A stretch of 64,000 nt of DNA. Origin: Corynebacterium resistens DSM 45100 (GTDB lineage Bacteria > Actinomycetota > Actinomycetes > Mycobacteriales > Mycobacteriaceae). Where the stretch lies: positions 1-64,000 of the forward strand of contig NC_015673.1 in the NCBI RefSeq assembly GCF_000177535.2. Reading direction: 5' to 3'. Below are positions 37,243 through 44,628 of the stretch, in pieces. Position 1 is the stretch's first letter. The number at the start of each line of letters is the position of its first letter. Below the pieces are notes generated by a model. That model saw only the letters and a program-made list of their open reading frames with translations, was not told where the DNA came from and ran no database searches. Both the position numbers and the translations under genes were made by a program.

Positions 37243-38655
37243 CTAGCCTTCCGCGAGAATCGTTTCACTAGCGCGCAGAGACAGCGCCATGATGGTCAAA
37301 GCAGGGTTGATCCCGGGAGCATTCGGGAAGATCGATGAGTCCGCTGCAAAGATGCGGTTGCTGCCGTGCAGCTTGAAGCCTGGATCCACGACTGAACGGT
37401 TCTTGTCGGTTCCGATCCCACAGCCACCCATCAAGTGCAGGCCGATTCCCATTTCGCCTTCAATGATCCGTTCTGCTCCCGTGGAGTTGAAGATATTACG
37501 GATCGCATCCATGCCCGCCCGGCGACGGCGCTTATCCTCGCGGTTCAGTGACTTCTTGATGACGGGCTGGCCGCTGCGGTTGATCTTGATCTGGCCAGGA
37601 TTGGTATCGCGTACACAAACTTCGATACACGCGAGGTTCTCAAAACCGCTCATGACCTCGCGGTGCGCTGTACCAAAGCCCGGCATCAGCAATGCAATGG
37701 AGGAAGGACCAGCGAAAACGTTCTCCAGTTTGAATCCTTGGCGACGGAAACCTGGATCGTCGGATTTGTAGTTCTGCAATGGCCCTTCGAAGGAGCGGAC
37801 CTTGTCCTTGTACACGCCGACGTTCATGTATTGCGGGTGAGTGAAGAAGTCTTTGCCCAAGGCTGGAAGCTGCCCCCCAAAGCCGGAGCGCAACAGCAAG
37901 GAAGAGTTGCCGATAGCGCCAGAAGCTAAGACGACACGGGTAGCGGTGTAGGTTTCTTCCACCTGATTGTCTAGGGGTCCGCCTTTAATCGCGGTGACTT
38001 CAACGTGATCTCCGTGCTCAACAATGGTGCGGACTTCGGTTCGATCCTGCAAAGTAAATCCGTGAGCTTCTGCCACCGGTAGTGCGGTTACAGCGGTGGA
38101 TTGCTTGGAATCGATACGACATCCGGAAAGGCATTCAATGCAGCTGTTTCCTTCGGCGAACCGGCAGTCGGATTGGCCACGGCGTAGGGGAGCGCATTGA
38201 TAACCATTCGCTTCGAACCCCTTGGTGAAGATCTCGGCATTGCGGTTGCGTCGGTCCTCGGGCACAGTTTGCAGCACCATGTTGCCCTCAGCGCGGGCGT
38301 ACCATTCGGACATGTCGTCGCTATTGAGGAATGAGACCCCAGATTTGGCTCGCCACGGATCCAGCGCGGCGTCATCAAAACGATCCATCAAAGCCTGGTT
38401 GACGATGGAGCCCCCGCCGACAACTTTCGGGCGCAGGATGGCAAGGCTGGTTTCAGTATTGACTTCAACTCCGCCACCCCAGTAGAGCTGTGCGGAACCG
38501 TCGACTTCGGTTGTTGGGTAAGTCCGGCGATCGTAGCGTTTGCCGGCCTCTAACCCCAGAACGTTCCAGCCAGCTTTAGACAGCTCGCGGGCAATATTGA
38601 GGCCGGAGGTACCGGCACCGATGATGATCGCATCAAAGCGCTGTTGTTGAGACAT
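37243..38655 (-). CDS. GMC-family FAD-dependent oxidoreductase
   Basis: The 470-residue protein starts with the dinucleotide fold IIIGAGTSGLNIARELSKAG and has GGGSIVNQALMDRF, VVLASGAIGNSSLL, HLMGGCGIGTD and the C-terminal GINPALTIMALSLRASETI, a typical GMC FAD-binding end. A Cys-rich stretch (CRFAEGNSCIECLSGC) around 160-178 is unusual and could bind a metal or Fe-S. It oxidises an alcohol using FAD. Together with the two following genes it forms an alcohol/aldehyde oxidation operon. An AT-rich TTTTTATAAAAAAAC at about 38694-38708 probably contains its -10 region. Confidence 0.88.
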   Translation of the reverse strand: MSQQQRFDAIIIGAGTSGLNIARELSKAGWNVLGLEAGKRYDRRTYPTTEVDGSAQLYWGGGVEVNTETSLAILRPKVVGGGSIVNQALMDRFDDAALDPWRAKSGVSFLNSDDMSEWYARAEGNMVLQTVPEDRRNRNAEIFTKGFEANGYQCAPLRRGQSDCRFAEGNSCIECLSGCRIDSKQSTAVTALPVAEAHGFTLQDRTEVRTIVEHGDHVEVTAIKGGPLDNQVEETYTATRVVLASGAIGNSSLLLRSGFGGQLPALGKDFFTHPQYMNVGVYKDKVRSFEGPLQNYKSDDPGFRRQGFKLENVFAGPSSIALLMPGFGTAHREVMSGFENLACIEVCVRDTNPGQIKINRSGQPVIKKSLNREDKRRRRAGMDAIRNIFNSTGAERIIEGEMGIGLHLMGGCGIGTDKNRSVVDPGFKLHGSNRIFAADSSIFPNAPGINPALTIMALSLRASETILAEG

Positions 38656-38770
38656 GAACCAACAGTATCCCCCGACCTGCTGGTTTGTACGGTGTTTTTA
38701 TAAAAAAACTAAAAATGCCGGTGGCGCTAACGATGCTGGTAGAGACGGCAGGGGGAATGCCGATTAATTG

Positions 38771-40267
38771 TTAGAACGTTGGCTTATCTTCGATGTCCGC
38801 TCCAAGCGCTTCCAGCAGAGCTCGCGCCTTCACCATTGTTTCTGCGAACTCGCCCTCCGGATCTGAATCCCACACAATTGCACCGCCAACACCAAAGGTC
38901 GTTGCATTCGGTGAGCACACCAGCGTGCGAATCACGATCGACAAGTCGGCAGATCCGTTTGGCGAGACCCACCCCACTGCACCCGAATAGAATCCTCGCG
39001 GCCGCTTCTCGAGTTCATCAATGATTTCCATCGTCCGCAGTTTCGGTGCACCGGTCATTGATCCACCGGGGAAGCATGCCGCCACGCATTTCAAAGTTGT
39101 CACTCCCGGTGCTAAATGACCTTCAATTGTGCTGACCAGCTGATGCACGTGGCTATAAGTCTCCACCGCGAAAATTCGTGGCACGCGAACGGTGCCGGGC
39201 TGGCAGACCCGACCTAAATCATTGCGCAATAGGTCGACAATCATCAGATTCTCGGCTCGGTCTTTGGGGTTTGTTTTTAATTCTCGACGCCACGCCGCGT
39301 CCTCCTCCGCATTCCGACCTCGTGGCCGAGTTCCCTTGATAGGTTGCGCGGTGACGTGCCCGTTAGTGATTTTGAGGAATTGTTCAGGCGAAGCACTGAG
39401 GAGCTGAAACGGCACATACCCCGCTTGACGCGGCGTGAACTGTAAGTAGGCGCCATATGGCACTGGGCTGGTGTGGCGGAGGGCCGAATAGGCATCGATG
39501 GGCTCTAAGCCAATTTCAGCCATACTGGGCCCCTGTGCCGTGTTTGTCAGGCAGATTTCGTATGAATCACCAGCAGCGATGTAGTCCAAACAACGCGCAA
39601 TCGATTCGAGGTATTCGAACTTGGATTGATCGAGAGTGAACTTAGGTGCCGGAAGAGGGGGCGAAGAATTCTGGGCTGCTAACGGATTTGCTCCGGTGGT
39701 TGCGGGGCGTTCCTCGATCGCGTTGATGACCCGTTGCAACCACGCTTTCTGCAGTTCGTGGTACTCGTTTTCGACTGGTAGCAGATACAGCAGGTGAGTC
39801 TGCTGGTTTTTGTGGTCGATGACTACAGCGCGATCAGTGTAAATCAGAGCAAGATCAGGAAGAGGTTCAAGGTGAGGCGAAGGCGATTGCGCATTGCATG
39901 TAGCGCCTGCATGAGTTTTTAACTCGTAACCAAATGCGCCCACCAAGCCTAAAGCGAAATCACACGGGAGCTCCGGGGGAATCTCCACGGTATAAATATC
40001 GAGCAGCTCCTGGGCCTGGTCGAAGGCATTGTTAGAAGCGGCCGTGGTGTTGGCGTCGATAAAAAGTGAGTGGGCAAACGGGCCGGAGTCATCGCACAAC
40101 ACAGAGGTGGAAGCACCTGGCGAATCCAGCCAGACGGCATTGTGGGAGCCTGCGAAGAGAGTATCGAAAAGCGCCGAGCCGTCCGCTTCGATGGGGATGG
40201 TCTGAAAGTGAAGCCGTAGCAGTTGAGGGTGCCACGCAGGTAAGTTCGCATCGCGATCGGCCGTCAT
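38771..40267 (-). CDS. pabB: Aminodeoxychorismate synthase component I
   Basis: PabB converts chorismate and ammonia into 4-amino-4-deoxychorismate for folate synthesis. The protein (498 residues from ATG 40267; the frame is open further to TTG 40336) has a weak N-terminal region and a chorismate-binding domain with PIKGTRPRGRN near residue 310, where Lys rather than Ala indicates PabB and not TrpE, plus NLMIVDLLRNDLGRV and GGSMTGAPKLRTMEIID. The glutaminase partner pabA is 3.6 kb away on the other strand. No lyase (PabC) domain is fused. Confidence 0.92.
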   Translation of the reverse strand: MTADRDANLPAWHPQLLRLHFQTIPIEADGSALFDTLFAGSHNAVWLDSPGASTSVLCDDSGPFAHSLFIDANTTAASNNAFDQAQELLDIYTVEIPPELPCDFALGLVGAFGYELKTHAGATCNAQSPSPHLEPLPDLALIYTDRAVVIDHKNQQTHLLYLLPVENEYHELQKAWLQRVINAIEERPATTGANPLAAQNSSPPLPAPKFTLDQSKFEYLESIARCLDYIAAGDSYEICLTNTAQGPSMAEIGLEPIDAYSALRHTSPVPYGAYLQFTPRQAGYVPFQLLSASPEQFLKITNGHVTAQPIKGTRPRGRNAEEDAAWRRELKTNPKDRAENLMIVDLLRNDLGRVCQPGTVRVPRIFAVETYSHVHQLVSTIEGHLAPGVTTLKCVAACFPGGSMTGAPKLRTMEIIDELEKRPRGFYSGAVGWVSPNGSADLSIVIRTLVCSPNATTFGVGGAIVWDSDPEGEFAETMVKARALLEALGADIEDKPTF

Positions 40268-40412
40268 ACTGTTTATCCTGCCGTTTCGGATGGGGACAGA
40301 GCAAAACCCCGAGCCCTTGCCTGCAGCGCTGGCCAAACAGCATGCTGGGGTTTAGGGGCTCGGGGGTCAGGAGTTCGGGGGTTTAGGGGCTCGGGGGTGA
40401 CTGGCTGTGGAG

Positions 40413-42014
40413 CTACAGGCTGTGGCGTCCGCCTTCTTCAGGCCCCTTGCCTGGACCGTCCTCCAGTGGGAATTCCTCGGCGGAATCCTCGGTTCCCTGA
40501 ACTGGAGAATCAAAGCCAGCGTCCTTTGGCATATCAGCTGGGGTTGGGCCGTCAGTCTTCGGTGCATTCGGCTTAGCGGCGCCCGGTGCGCCTGGAGCTG
40601 CAGGAGCAGTGAAAGTACCAGGGTTCACTGGCTTTGGAGCAGCGGCATTACCCTCTGCCTTATCCTGCGCAGTATCCTTCGCCTCGGCAGCCTTATCCTG
40701 TGCCTTGTCCTTTAGCTCAGCTGCCTTTTCCTTGGCTGCGTCTGCGACCTCAGATGCCTTCGCAGCAGCAGTGTTGGCAGCGGACTTCGCCTTGTCGGCA
40801 GCGCCGGTTGGTTTCTGACCAGCGACATCCTGAACCTTCGGAGACTTCTTCGGAGCCTGCTGCTCGCGGCTCTTCGCGAAGGCAGCACCCGCTGCGGCCA
40901 GTGCACCCAGCAGGAAGACGATCAGACCCCAGTTGCGGCCCTTCTTGTCCTTCTTCTGGAGCTTCGCGGCCTTCTTTTGAGCCTTTGCAGCGGCGCGATC
41001 TGTCTTCTTATTGACCTTGCGGTCGAGCTTCTTTCCACGCTTCAAGGCATCCTTCTTGGCAGCCTTTGCATCCTTTGCTGCTTGCTTGCGTGCCTTGCGG
41101 GACTTCTTCGTCAGGTCCTTCTGCTTCTTCTCGGTGGCCTTGCGTGCGTGAGCTGCGGAATCTGCCACGTTCTTCTGGGTCTCTTCCAGGCGGTCAACGG
41201 CGGTATCGCGCAGGTCGGAAGCGTTATCACGTAGCTTTGCAGCCGTGGCGGCGCCAGCTGCTAGCACTCCGGAGAGGGTCTTCTGCGCATCTTCGAGACG
41301 AGGAGCGATCTGCTTATCGTAACGCTTATTGGCCTTCTTCCGCAGCTTCTTTGCCTGCTTCTGAGCAGCCTTTTGGCGCTTTTCGGCATCCTTGGATGCC
41401 TGCTTCTTCAACTTCTTGGAACGCTTCTGCAGTTCATTGGTGCGCTCGTTGAGGCGATCGCTGAGCTCTTCGCTGCGGTCTTTCGCCTGGGATTGCAGAT
41501 CAGCCAACTGACTTTGGGCGACGGAGGTTGCATCGGCCAAGCGCGCGGAAGCAGCCCCCTTCAGCGCCTTCGCGCGTCCCTGAAGCTTCTCTACCCGAGC
41601 CTGCGCTTTCGCATTTTTCTTGCGCAACTTTTCCTCCTTCTTCTTCGCCGCAGCGAGTTGTTTCTCTTGTTTCTTAGTTAAGGGCTTATGTACCGACGCC
41701 AACTCCGCGACATCGTTCGTTTCAATTTCCGAAGTATCCGCGCCTTCGGCCACCGCGCGAGCAGCGGCTGCAGCACGAGCTTTATTCAGAGCCTCAGCAG
41801 CGCCATCCTCCTTACGCATTTGCTCGGCAATGGCGTGCACGTGTGCTGGAGAATTCGCTAGCACGAGCTCGCGCTCCGGGTCGTCTTGCAAGCTCTTGCG
41901 CAGAGCTTCCAGCGAATCGAAGTGCTGATTACGCGCCTCATCCTGTCGCTTTTGTAGAGCCTTGCGAACTTGCTTTGCGCCACGAAGAGCGAGGCGAAGC
42001 GTGGTGGGGTTCAT
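40413..42014 (-). CDS. Lys/Ala-rich coiled-coil membrane-anchored protein
   Basis: I recognise no named family. The 533 residues fall into three parts: about 1-360 is almost entirely charged helix rich in Lys, Ala and Arg with strong coiled-coil character and many short repeats (KKA, KRGKKLDRKVNKKTDRAA); one membrane segment at about 367-386 (WGLIVFLLGALAAAGAAFAK); then an Ala/Lys/Asp helical stretch ending in a Pro/Gly-rich tail. The very basic long helix could bind DNA or polyanions at the membrane. Lys/Ala-rich proteins easily mimic histone-like tails, so function is open. ATG 42014 follows AAGGAGC on the - strand. Confidence 0.7.
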   Translation of the reverse strand: MNPTTLRLALRGAKQVRKALQKRQDEARNQHFDSLEALRKSLQDDPERELVLANSPAHVHAIAEQMRKEDGAAEALNKARAAAAARAVAEGADTSEIETNDVAELASVHKPLTKKQEKQLAAAKKKEEKLRKKNAKAQARVEKLQGRAKALKGAASARLADATSVAQSQLADLQSQAKDRSEELSDRLNERTNELQKRSKKLKKQASKDAEKRQKAAQKQAKKLRKKANKRYDKQIAPRLEDAQKTLSGVLAAGAATAAKLRDNASDLRDTAVDRLEETQKNVADSAAHARKATEKKQKDLTKKSRKARKQAAKDAKAAKKDALKRGKKLDRKVNKKTDRAAAKAQKKAAKLQKKDKKGRNWGLIVFLLGALAAAGAAFAKSREQQAPKKSPKVQDVAGQKPTGAADKAKSAANTAAAKASEVADAAKEKAAELKDKAQDKAAEAKDTAQDKAEGNAAAPKPVNPGTFTAPAAPGAPGAAKPNAPKTDGPTPADMPKDAGFDSPVQGTEDSAEEFPLEDGPGKGPEEGGRHSL

Positions 42015-42142
42015 CGGTGCGGTGCTCCTTAATAGTTATGAATAACTTGCAATCCATACTAGGCACGAATGCCGACACATGCCGATGGAATTCCCAAAGC
42101 GGGTGGGGGGAGCCGTATGCCGTTGCCACGGTCAACCTTGAG

Positions 42143-42185
42143 GTAGCGGTTAACTGATCACCGAAGTAACGGTTATTTGATCACC
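42143..42185. repeat. Two 20-bp direct repeats (23-bp period) in the divergent promoter region
   Basis: GTAGCGGTTAACTGATCACC (42143-42162) and GTAACGGTTATTTGATCACC (42166-42185) match at 17 of 20 positions. Each contains TGATCA. They lie in the 311-bp region between the coiled-coil gene (leftward) and the cyclophilin gene (rightward). A two-turn period suggests tandem sites for one regulator on the same DNA face. The rest of this gap holds no gene that I can support. Confidence 0.55.
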
Positions 42186-42312
42186 CTTATGGACAGATCT
42201 CAGCGCTTCTTCCTGTCCTGAGTACTTCCGCGTTGAACCCCTCAAACAACAGTGGGATCTCGGATCGGGCCAAACGTAGCGCCGTATAGAAACACAGAAT
42301 CGCAGAGATCGG

Positions 42313-42318
42313 TACAAT
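42313..42318 (+). promoter_or_regulatory. -10 element; transcript probably leaderless
   Basis: TACAAT lies 7 bp before the GTG start codon of the cyclophilin gene, and no Shine-Dalgarno sequence is present, so transcription likely begins at or next to the start codon. Leaderless genes are common in Corynebacterium. No good -35 is visible. Confidence 0.5.
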
Positions 42319-42325
42319 TGCTTGC

Positions 42326-42850
42326 GTGAGTAACAAGACTGCAACCGCAATTCTGCACACTAACCACGGCGATATCGCCATCGATCTGTTTGGTAATCAC
42401 GCGCCAAAGACCGTTGAGAACTTCATCGGCTTGGCCAAGGGCACCAAGGACTACTCTCAGCCAAACGCTGCTGGCGAGAACGAAGGTCCGTTCTATGATG
42501 GTGCGATCTTCCACCGCATCATCGATGGCTTCATGATCCAGGGTGGCGACCCAACCGGCACCGGTCGTGGCGGCCCGGGCTACCAGTTCGAAGACGAGTT
42601 CCACCCAGAACTTCAGTTCGACCGCCCATTCCTGCTGGCCATGGCGAATGCGGGCCCAGGCACCAACGGTTCCCAGTTCTTCATCACCGTGACCGCTACC
42701 CCGCACCTGAACAATCGCCACACCATCTTCGGTGAGGTCACCGACAAGGAGTCCCAGAAGGTCGTGGCGAAGATCTCCCGCGTATCCACCGGTCGCATGG
42801 ATCGCCCAGTGGATGACGTTGTCATCGAGTCCGTGGAGATTCAGGAGTAA
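42326..42850 (+). CDS. ppiA: Cyclophilin-type peptidyl-prolyl isomerase
   Basis: The 174-residue protein is a single cyclophilin domain: FHRIIDGFMIQGGDP carries the catalytic Arg, followed by NAGPGTNGSQFFITV and NNRHTIFGEV. It catalyses Pro isomerisation and is cytoplasmic, lacking a signal peptide. The GTG start is preceded by a -10 motif rather than a ribosome site. The same gene occupies this position between the folate/kinase cluster and the origin in other Mycobacteriales, next to rhomboid and crgA. Confidence 0.96.
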   Translation: MSNKTATAILHTNHGDIAIDLFGNHAPKTVENFIGLAKGTKDYSQPNAAGENEGPFYDGAIFHRIIDGFMIQGGDPTGTGRGGPGYQFEDEFHPELQFDRPFLLAMANAGPGTNGSQFFITVTATPHLNNRHTIFGEVTDKESQKVVAKISRVSTGRMDRPVDDVVIESVEIQE

Positions 42851-42855
42851 TTCCC

Positions 42856-43464
42856 CTGAACTCCCTCAAGGAATTCTTTAAAGGCGCCCCGCTTACGGCG
42901 GGGTTTTGCTTTGCATGCCTGGCCGTCTTTATCGCAGAAGTCGTCACCGCCGGTAGTATCGTCAATCCCTTAGGCCGCCATGGTGAGGGGATCGGTTGGC
43001 AGATGGTGTTCGACCCTGGTGCGGTGAAGGCCTATGGGCAGTGGTACCGCATTTTCACCGCGACTTTCGTGCACCTAGACGTAGGGCACTTGCTGCTCAA
43101 CTTGCTGCTGATCAGCTTGATTGGACGCGAGGTGGAGCGAGCTTATGGATGGCGCGTGGTGCTGGCACTCATCATCGCCTGCTCGATCGGCGGCGCATTG
43201 TTCATCTGGTGGATGCAACCCTTAACCGCTGTGGGCGGTGCATCGACCTTCGGATATGGCCTGTTTGCGATGCTTATTTTGCTCTCCACCGCGAGGGGGC
43301 AGGGACTGGCGGGCCCTGCCGTCCTTCTCGGGGTCAACTTGGTCTATAGCGTGATGATGACCAGCGTTTCGCTGTGGGGGCACATAGGGGGCCTCGCGGG
43401 AGGGGCAGTCGTGGCCTTAGCCCTGCGGGCTAGGGGAGTGCAGCCACGGATCTATTGGGGTTAA
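42856..43464 (+). CDS. Rhomboid-family intramembrane serine protease (CTG start)
   Basis: Rhomboids cleave membrane proteins within the bilayer. The only ATG (43003) would delete the first membrane segment. Upstream the same frame is open and encodes LKEFFKGAPLTAGFCFACLA then VFIAEVV, a proper first helix, and begins at CTG 42856, 6 bp after the cyclophilin stop, with GGAG at 42844-42847. I therefore place the start at CTG, giving 202 residues. The catalytic Ser is in GGASTFGYG and the His in WGHIGGLAGG. Six membrane segments are expected. A perfect GGGTTAATTAACCC palindrome covers the stop codon (43458-43471). Confidence 0.8.
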   Translation: MNSLKEFFKGAPLTAGFCFACLAVFIAEVVTAGSIVNPLGRHGEGIGWQMVFDPGAVKAYGQWYRIFTATFVHLDVGHLLLNLLLISLIGREVERAYGWRVVLALIIACSIGGALFIWWMQPLTAVGGASTFGYGLFAMLILLSTARGQGLAGPAVLLGVNLVYSVMMTSVSLWGHIGGLAGGAVVALALRARGVQPRIYWG

Positions 43465-43522
43465 TTAACCCTTTGGGGGAGGGGCTGGCTTAAGTCGCCA
43501 AGCTTCCGCACGATGCTTGCAG

Positions 43523-43798
43523 TTACTTCCAGCCCATGGTCATCAACAGACCAATGATCATAAGCGCAAAGCCGATTAGGTAGTTCCACGCGTTGAGCGC
43601 ACTCATGAATGGAATCTTGTCGCCGGCGATGTAGTTCACGACCAGCCACAATAGACCCAGAATCATCAGGCCCAGCATCAACACCACGTACCAGCGTGGG
43701 GTACCGGATGCGTTGAGCTTCACCGGAGTGCGGCGCTCCGCTGAATTCGTTGGAGCCGAATAGTTCTCGCTACCGGTATTGACCTTTGACTTCGGCAT
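43523..43798 (-). CDS. crgA: Cell division protein CrgA
   Basis: The 91-residue protein has a polar N-terminus and two membrane segments (about 37-56 and 72-89) flanking [20 protein letters not shown], the CrgA signature. CrgA is known to help coordinate septal peptidoglycan synthesis with FtsZ, FtsI and others in Actinobacteria. It sits beside the pabA and pknB block as in Mycobacterium. Confidence 0.93.
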   Translation of the reverse strand: MPKSKVNTGSENYSAPTNSAERRTPVKLNASGTPRWYVVLMLGLMILGLLWLVVNYIAGDKIPFMSALNAWNYLIGFALMIIGLLMTMGWK

Positions 43799-43874
43799 GG
43801 GTTCTCCTAAACTCGCCAGGTTAGTTGTACTCCGGTGATTCTAGCAGCACCCCCGACACGCTAAAATCGCTCGC

Positions 43875-44567
43875 ATGCGCATCCTCGTCATCGATAACTT
43901 CGATAGCTTCGTCTACAACTTGGTGCAGTACATCGGCCAGCTTGGTTTCACGGACGAGGAATGCATCGTCTGGCGCAATAATGCCCCGGAACTTGGTACC
44001 TCCACCGATGAACTGCGGGATGCCCTTTCTTTGTTTGACGCCATCCTCGTCTCCCCCGGCCCCGGTGAACCTAGGGCAGCGGGACGCACGTTAGAGGTCA
44101 TTGAGCTAGCCGCTGAGTTGCGCAAACCACTGTTCGGCGTGTGTCTCGGACACCAAGCCATTGGGCAACACTTTGGCGCCAAAGTCGTTCGGGCCGAGGA
44201 ATTGTTCCACGGTAAGACTTCGCCGGTAACCCATGATGGTACCGGCGTATTACGCGATATCCCCAGCCCGTTCCGCGTGACGCGCTACCACTCGCTCACG
44301 GTAGATCCGGCGACGGTCCCCGACGACCTCATCATCACTGCGCATTCGGATTCTGGGATGATCATGGCGATGCGGCACCGTGAGCTACCAATCCATAGCG
44401 TGCAGTTTCATCCCGAATCGGTGATGACGCAGTACGGGCACCGCATGTTGGCGAACTGGCTGGCGGAAGTCGAAGGTGCCGCAATCGACGAGACGCATGT
44501 CGAGCGTCTCGTCAGGGACCAGCTGCAGGTCACCGGCGCTATCAGCGCTGAATCCCACATGCTGTAG
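43875..44567 (+). CDS. pabA: Aminodeoxychorismate/anthranilate synthase glutaminase component
   Basis: This class I glutamine amidotransferase supplies ammonia to PabB (and possibly TrpE). The 230-residue protein has the nucleophile Cys in FGVCLGHQAIG (about residue 91) and the His-Glu pair in VQFHPESVMT. Start ATG 43875 is 7 bp after TAAAAT (43862-43867) with no ribosome site, implying a leaderless mRNA. It converges with pknB; an imperfect hairpin around 44573-44630 may serve both. The equivalent gene next to pknB in Mycobacterium is annotated trpG, so the name is a convention here. Confidence 0.93.
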   Translation: MRILVIDNFDSFVYNLVQYIGQLGFTDEECIVWRNNAPELGTSTDELRDALSLFDAILVSPGPGEPRAAGRTLEVIELAAELRKPLFGVCLGHQAIGQHFGAKVVRAEELFHGKTSPVTHDGTGVLRDIPSPFRVTRYHSLTVDPATVPDDLIITAHSDSGMIMAMRHRELPIHSVQFHPESVMTQYGHRMLANWLAEVEGAAIDETHVERLVRDQLQVTGAISAESHML

Positions 44568-44628
44568 GCGAAGAGGGCAGCACACCTTGACTTTCGTTTG
44601 GTAATCCCAGGGTGGCTGCTCCCTCTAA

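Noticed and set aside
38771..40267. pabB as anthranilate synthase trpE or isochorismate synthase for a catecholate siderophore
   Set aside because: PIKGT with Lys is the aminodeoxychorismate synthase pattern, and no catechol genes are near.
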